DNA from: Myxococcota bacterium
GTDB taxonomy: Bacteria; Myxococcota; XYA12-FULL-58-9; JALHOP01
Length of the DNA stretch: 64,000 nt
Direction of reading: 5' to 3'
Assembly: GCA_022842935.1 (NCBI GenBank)
Contig: JALHOP010000010.1
Location: forward strand, 1-64,000
Positions 60,639 to 64,000 of this stretch are shown in pieces. Position 1 is the stretch's first letter, and each line of letters opens with the position of its first letter. The notes beneath the pieces were generated by a model, which saw only the letters and a program-made list of their open reading frames with translations, was not told the DNA's origin and searched no databases. Position numbers and translations under genes: made by a program.

Positions 60639-61431
60639 TTTCCTCGCCACAGCCATCCTCGCTGCTCCGCTTTGGCAAACAGTGCAGCGGGGTGGAGACA
60701 GCATCGAGAAACGCTTCGAGCCGCCCAAGGGCTTTGCCAGGGCGGCGCTTTCGCCCGAGGCGCTGGGGTCCTTCCTACGCGGGCTGCCGCTCTTCGACGG
60801 CAATCCAGACATCCTGCTGCACGACGGCGGCGTGAAGCGCTATCAGCGCGGACACCTGGCGGTTGTCGATATCGACGTCGGTCCACACGACCTGCAGCAG
60901 TGCGCCGATGCAGTGATGCGCTTGCTCGCCGAATACCGCTACGCACGCAAGCTGCCGGTTTGCTTCACGGCGACCAGCGGCGATGCGATGCCATGGGAGC
61001 GCTATGCGCGCGGGGAGCGACCGAGCGTGTCAGGTAACCGACTCGGCTGGTCGACCCGCGCCGGGCCAGACGCCGGACACGAAGCCTTCCGCGCCTACCT
61101 CGACGCCGTTTTCACCTGGGCGGGCACCCTGTCTTTGCACCGCGACCTCACCCCGGTCGCCGATAGCGCCCCCATAGAGCCTGGTGACGTGTTCATCGTC
61201 GGCGGCTCCCCCGGCCACGCGGTCCTGGTCGCCGATGTCGTAGCGAACCCTCAGGGCGAGCAGCGTTTTTTGCTCGTGCAGAGCTACATGCCGGCGCAGC
61301 AGATTCACGTTTTGCGTGGCTCTGAGGGGCCCTGGTTCAGTCCCCCTGAGCGCGGTAGGGACCTGCCGACACCCGAATGGACCTTCCCAGCAGGCAGCCG
61401 CCGGCGCTACACACGCGAGCCGTGTCGCTAG
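60619..61431 (+). CDS. DUF4846-family exported protein
   Basis: A 270-residue protein with a likely signal (CSCAASFLATAILAAPLW). DUF4846 blocks are QQCADAVMRLLAEYRY, FTATSGDAMPWERYARGERPS, and PIEPGDVFIVGGSPGHAVLVADV with LVQSYMPAQQIHVL. The Cys/His pattern (CFTATSGD, GSPGHA) recalls NlpC/P60-like folds but the family is uncharacterised. It is translationally coupled to the sulfotransferase. Confidence 0.8.
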   Translation: MCSCAASFLATAILAAPLWQTVQRGGDSIEKRFEPPKGFARAALSPEALGSFLRGLPLFDGNPDILLHDGGVKRYQRGHLAVVDIDVGPHDLQQCADAVMRLLAEYRYARKLPVCFTATSGDAMPWERYARGERPSVSGNRLGWSTRAGPDAGHEAFRAYLDAVFTWAGTLSLHRDLTPVADSAPIEPGDVFIVGGSPGHAVLVADVVANPQGEQRFLLVQSYMPAQQIHVLRGSEGPWFSPPERGRDLPTPEWTFPAGSRRRYTREPCR

Positions 61432-61488
61432 TTTGCGTTCGACGGACGCAGACTAGCTTCCAAGCCTCGTGTTTTCGGGGGATTTGCC

Positions 61489-64000
61489 TTGTTCTTCACC
61501 ATTCGTTCTCACCTTGCCCTGCCGCTCCTCTTCGTATGCGCTCTGCTCACCGCCTGCGGTGACGAAGACGACGACATCATCGATGACCCGTACGGCGACA
61601 GCGACCAGAGGCCCGCCGACGTCGACCGCCCGACCGATGGTGATGGTGATGGTGATGGCGACGGGGATACGGACGCTGGAGATAGTAGCGGCGACGGCGA
61701 CGGCGAGCCGGTGGACAACGACCCCCCGCCGGTCTTCGGTCTCGACGAGCGTCCGTCACAGCAGACATGCACCGCGTTCACCGCGCCGCCGGTGACCGAC
61801 ACCATCAGTTTCGAAGATCGCTTTCCGAACATCCGCTTCTCGGGCTCGGTGTCGATGTCACAACGTCCGGGCGACAACGCGCGCATCTACGTCAACGAGC
61901 GCGGCGGTCGCATCTACTCGTTCCCGAACGACCCGACCGCGTTGGCCACTGACAAGCTCCTGGCGCTCGACCTCTCGGACGTGCAGTTCACCGGTTGGGA
62001 CTGCTCGACAGCGAGCCTGGTCTTTCCGAGCGACTTCGCGACCTCGCGGGCGGCATACGTTGTCTATTGCCATCAGTTCCCGTCAGGTGGCGGCAATCCG
62101 CACATCCAGGTCCGCCTGTCGCGCTTCTACTCGGACGACGGTGGCTTGACCTTCGAGCGCGCAAGCGAACAGGTCCTCATCGCCATCAACTACAACGAAA
62201 CGGCGGATCCTGCGGATGCAGACCCCGGCTACCTGCGCTCGTGCAGCCACACCGTCAACGAGGACGGCTTGCACGCGGGAAACGCCGCTCACTTCGGTGT
62301 CGATGGCTATCTGTATTGGGCTGTCGGCGATGGCGGACCACAAGGGCACTGCGGCGGTAAACAAGCCCAGCACCTGTCGACCTTACGCGGGAAGCTCCTG
62401 CGAATCGACGTCTCGGATCTGGCGAAACAAATCGACCCATCGTTGCTCGGCTTCAACGAGGGCTGGCAATACACCGCCGTCGACGCGCCGCCCGACAACC
62501 CATTTTACGGCACGGGCGAAGACCCGAACCCCACCTACAACATCGAAGCAGGCGTCGTTCAACCGCTCATCTACGCGCGTGGCTTTCGCAACCCCTGGCA
62601 GTGGAACTTCGACCCGGCTGACAACAGCATCTGGCTTGGGGACGTCGGCAACGGTACCTGGGAAGAGGTGAACCGCAACGTCGTGGCGGGTGGGAACTAC
62701 GGGTGGGGTTATTTCGAGGGAACGCATTGCACGAACGGCTGGGGAGGTGGCGCGAACTCGGAGTATCCCGACGACGGGATGGCGCCTGTCGTGCCTGCGT
62801 GTACCGCGTACGCGAACGCGGTGCGCTGGCCGATGCTCGAGTTGCGCCACTCCGAGTCTTACAACCGCAACGCGACGCCCGAGGCGGCTCGTCTGCCCAC
62901 GACCATCTACGGACGCGCCATCAGCGGCGGCCTCGTCTACCGCGGCACGAGTGTGCCGGCGTACACGGGCAGCTACTTCTTCGGCGACTACTCGACGCAG
63001 CGTATCTGGGCCATCCGCAATGTCGACGCAATCTCAGAAGCGTCGGGCACGGTGTGCGATAGCTCGGCCGACTGCGGCGCCGGCTTGGTCTGCAAGAGCC
63101 ACGAGCTGCCGTACGAAGATCCTGACGGCGCAGGCACGGGCGTCAACGGCTACGACCCCGACATCGTGGGTCCACCTGGAGTCCACGGTCGCTGTGTCGC
63201 CGACTACGAGCTCGTCCAGACGGGCGTTCCAGTCGCTTCGTTTAGCCGCGATCAGGACGGCAATGTTTACGCGGTCATGTTGTTCGGAGCACCCGGCACG
63301 GGCAACGGCTGGATCGGGATGCTGCGCGCGGCACCCGCGAGCGGGGGATCGGGCGGACCGCCTGATCTGCTCTCGGAGACAGGTTGCTTCCAAGTCGCCG
63401 ACGACGCGGGGACCACCACCGTCGGCGAGCCCGTCGACGACCTCATCCCGTACAAGCCTGTGGCCGAGCTATGGTCCGACGGCGCAACCAAACGTCGCTG
63501 GATGACGGTGCCCGACGCGCTCCAGATCACGCTCGATGCGAGCGGCGACTTCGAGTTCCCGCCCGGCAGCGTCTTGGTGAAGGAGTTTAGCCTCTTCGGC
63601 CAGAAGATCGAAACGCGCTTCCTCATTAGGCAAGTCGCGGACAGTCGCTGGGCGGCCTACACCTACGCGTGGAACGACGAGCAGACCGACGCGACGCTCG
63701 TGCCCGAGATTGGAGCCGAGAAGACCTGGGGCACCGCGCCCGACGATCAACTCTGGCACTACCCAGGGCGCTCGCAGTGCTTCCAGTGTCACAACACCAT
63801 CGACAAGGTGGCGTTGGGCCCCGAGACCGCTCAGCTCAACAACGACCTGACGTACCCAGCGAGCGGCGAAACCGCCAATCAGATGGCGACGCTCGAACAC
63901 ATCGAGCTCGTCGACACCACCGGTGACCCCGCTCCATGGGCGAGTCTTGCCGCGCTCACGGACACCACGCGCAGCGTCGAAGACAGGGCACGCTCGTACC
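61489..64000 (+). CDS. PQQ-type sugar dehydrogenase-like lipoprotein with cytochrome c motif (3' truncated)
   Basis: A TTG at 61489, 6 bases after GGGGGA, opens a frame that runs off the window (at least 837 codons). Lipobox LLTACGDE is followed by an Asp/Gly repeat (GATGGT codons) linker. The next part has blocks of the glucose/sorbosone dehydrogenase beta-propeller family (RIYVNERGGRIYSF, LDVSDLAK-type, ARGFRNPWQWNFDPA, WLGDVGNGTWEEVN, NYGWGYFEG, PAYTGSYFFGDYSTQRIW). A second domain contains SQCFQCHN, a CxxCH haem site. It is expected to be a periplasm-facing soluble-type dehydrogenase with cytochrome; PQQ binding is inferred. Confidence 0.85.
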   Translation, partial: MFFTIRSHLALPLLFVCALLTACGDEDDDIIDDPYGDSDQRPADVDRPTDGDGDGDGDGDTDAGDSSGDGDGEPVDNDPPPVFGLDERPSQQTCTAFTAPPVTDTISFEDRFPNIRFSGSVSMSQRPGDNARIYVNERGGRIYSFPNDPTALATDKLLALDLSDVQFTGWDCSTASLVFPSDFATSRAAYVVYCHQFPSGGGNPHIQVRLSRFYSDDGGLTFERASEQVLIAINYNETADPADADPGYLRSCSHTVNEDGLHAGNAAHFGVDGYLYWAVGDGGPQGHCGGKQAQHLSTLRGKLLRIDVSDLAKQIDPSLLGFNEGWQYTAVDAPPDNPFYGTGEDPNPTYNIEAGVVQPLIYARGFRNPWQWNFDPADNSIWLGDVGNGTWEEVNRNVVAGGNYGWGYFEGTHCTNGWGGGANSEYPDDGMAPVVPACTAYANAVRWPMLELRHSESYNRNATPEAARLPTTIYGRAISGGLVYRGTSVPAYTGSYFFGDYSTQRIWAIRNVDAISEASGTVCDSSADCGAGLVCKSHELPYEDPDGAGTGVNGYDPDIVGPPGVHGRCVADYELVQTGVPVASFSRDQDGNVYAVMLFGAPGTGNGWIGMLRAAPASGGSGGPPDLLSETGCFQVADDAGTTTVGEPVDDLIPYKPVAELWSDGATKRRWMTVPDALQITLDASGDFEFPPGSVLVKEFSLFGQKIETRFLIRQVADSRWAAYTYAWNDEQTDATLVPEIGAEKTWGTAPDDQLWHYPGRSQCFQCHNTIDKVALGPETAQLNNDLTYPASGETANQMATLEHIELVDTTGDPAPWASLAALTDTTRSVEDRARSY

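Overview
The window is GC-rich, densely coded bacterial DNA with very little intergenic space and many ATGA, GTGA and TAATG stop-start overlaps. The mix of genes suggests a Gram-negative, myxobacterium-like (Myxococcota/deltaproteobacterial) chromosome. The supporting features are many lipoproteins, a PP2C phosphatase fused to a cyclic-nucleotide-binding domain, sigma-54 activators, TolC/RND efflux, PilZ, a PduT-like microcompartment shell protein, a type III polyketide synthase and a RegB/RegA redox pair. The organism assignment is an inference; no rRNA is present. No CRISPR array, insertion sequence or phage was seen. One tRNA (Arg, anticodon TCG) is present.

Layout. 1-6.7 kb: end of a spermidine-synthase-like/TPR protein, PP2C-CNB phosphatase, M48 lipoprotein protease, a transglutaminase-like protein with a long beta-rich tail, a single-domain response regulator and small ORFs. 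6.4-9.9 kb (minus): small helical protein, two lipoproteins, a metallophosphoesterase and a PilZ protein. 10-18 kb (plus): a PduT-like tandem BMC-domain gene leads directly into a complete MoxR-DUF58-BatA-BatB-TPR-BatD operon. 18-20.4 kb: several unrecognised proteins. 20.4-24.8 kb (minus): mrfB/mrfA-type exonuclease-helicase repair pair and a cupredoxin lipoprotein. 24.9-37.4 kb: a divergent efflux locus, with RND pump and adaptor on the minus strand and TolC, ABC transporter, sigma-54 activator and histidine kinase on the plus strand. 37.4-44.2 kb: RlmN, small ORFs, RegB/RegA, a ferritin-like DUF892 protein, a nucleotidyltransferase-fold protein and a metallophosphoesterase. 44.2-48.9 kb: a five-gene overlapping operon (type III PKS, ICMT-type methyltransferase, ACP, fatty-acyl-AMP ligase, FAD monooxygenase) that looks like a phenolic-lipid/quinone pathway. 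48.8-52.5 kb (minus): GNAT, flavin oxidoreductase, membrane 4Fe-4S protein and METTL20-like methyltransferase. 52.5-57 kb: prephenate dehydrogenase-like gene, then MetZ and a MetX-homoserine dehydrogenase fusion (minus). 57-64 kb: LuxR-type regulator, tRNA-Arg, unknown protein, sulfotransferase, DUF4846 protein, and the start of a sugar-dehydrogenase-like lipoprotein that runs off the window.

The most coherent new picture is at 29.4-29.76 kb. Two near-consensus sigma-54 (-24/-12) promoters point outwards from a central cluster of GTGTCCGG boxes. They sit upstream of the RND adaptor gene on one side and of tolC-ABC-activator-kinase on the other. The plus operon encodes its own NtrC-family activator with a GAYTGA loop, so the whole efflux locus is predicted to be a self-contained, autoregulated sigma-54 regulon. 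Other notable points are the PduT-like BMC protein fused by position to a Bat operon, the FAAL/ACP-fed type III PKS locus, and a MetX-Hom fusion abutting MetZ, which puts three consecutive methionine steps in two genes.
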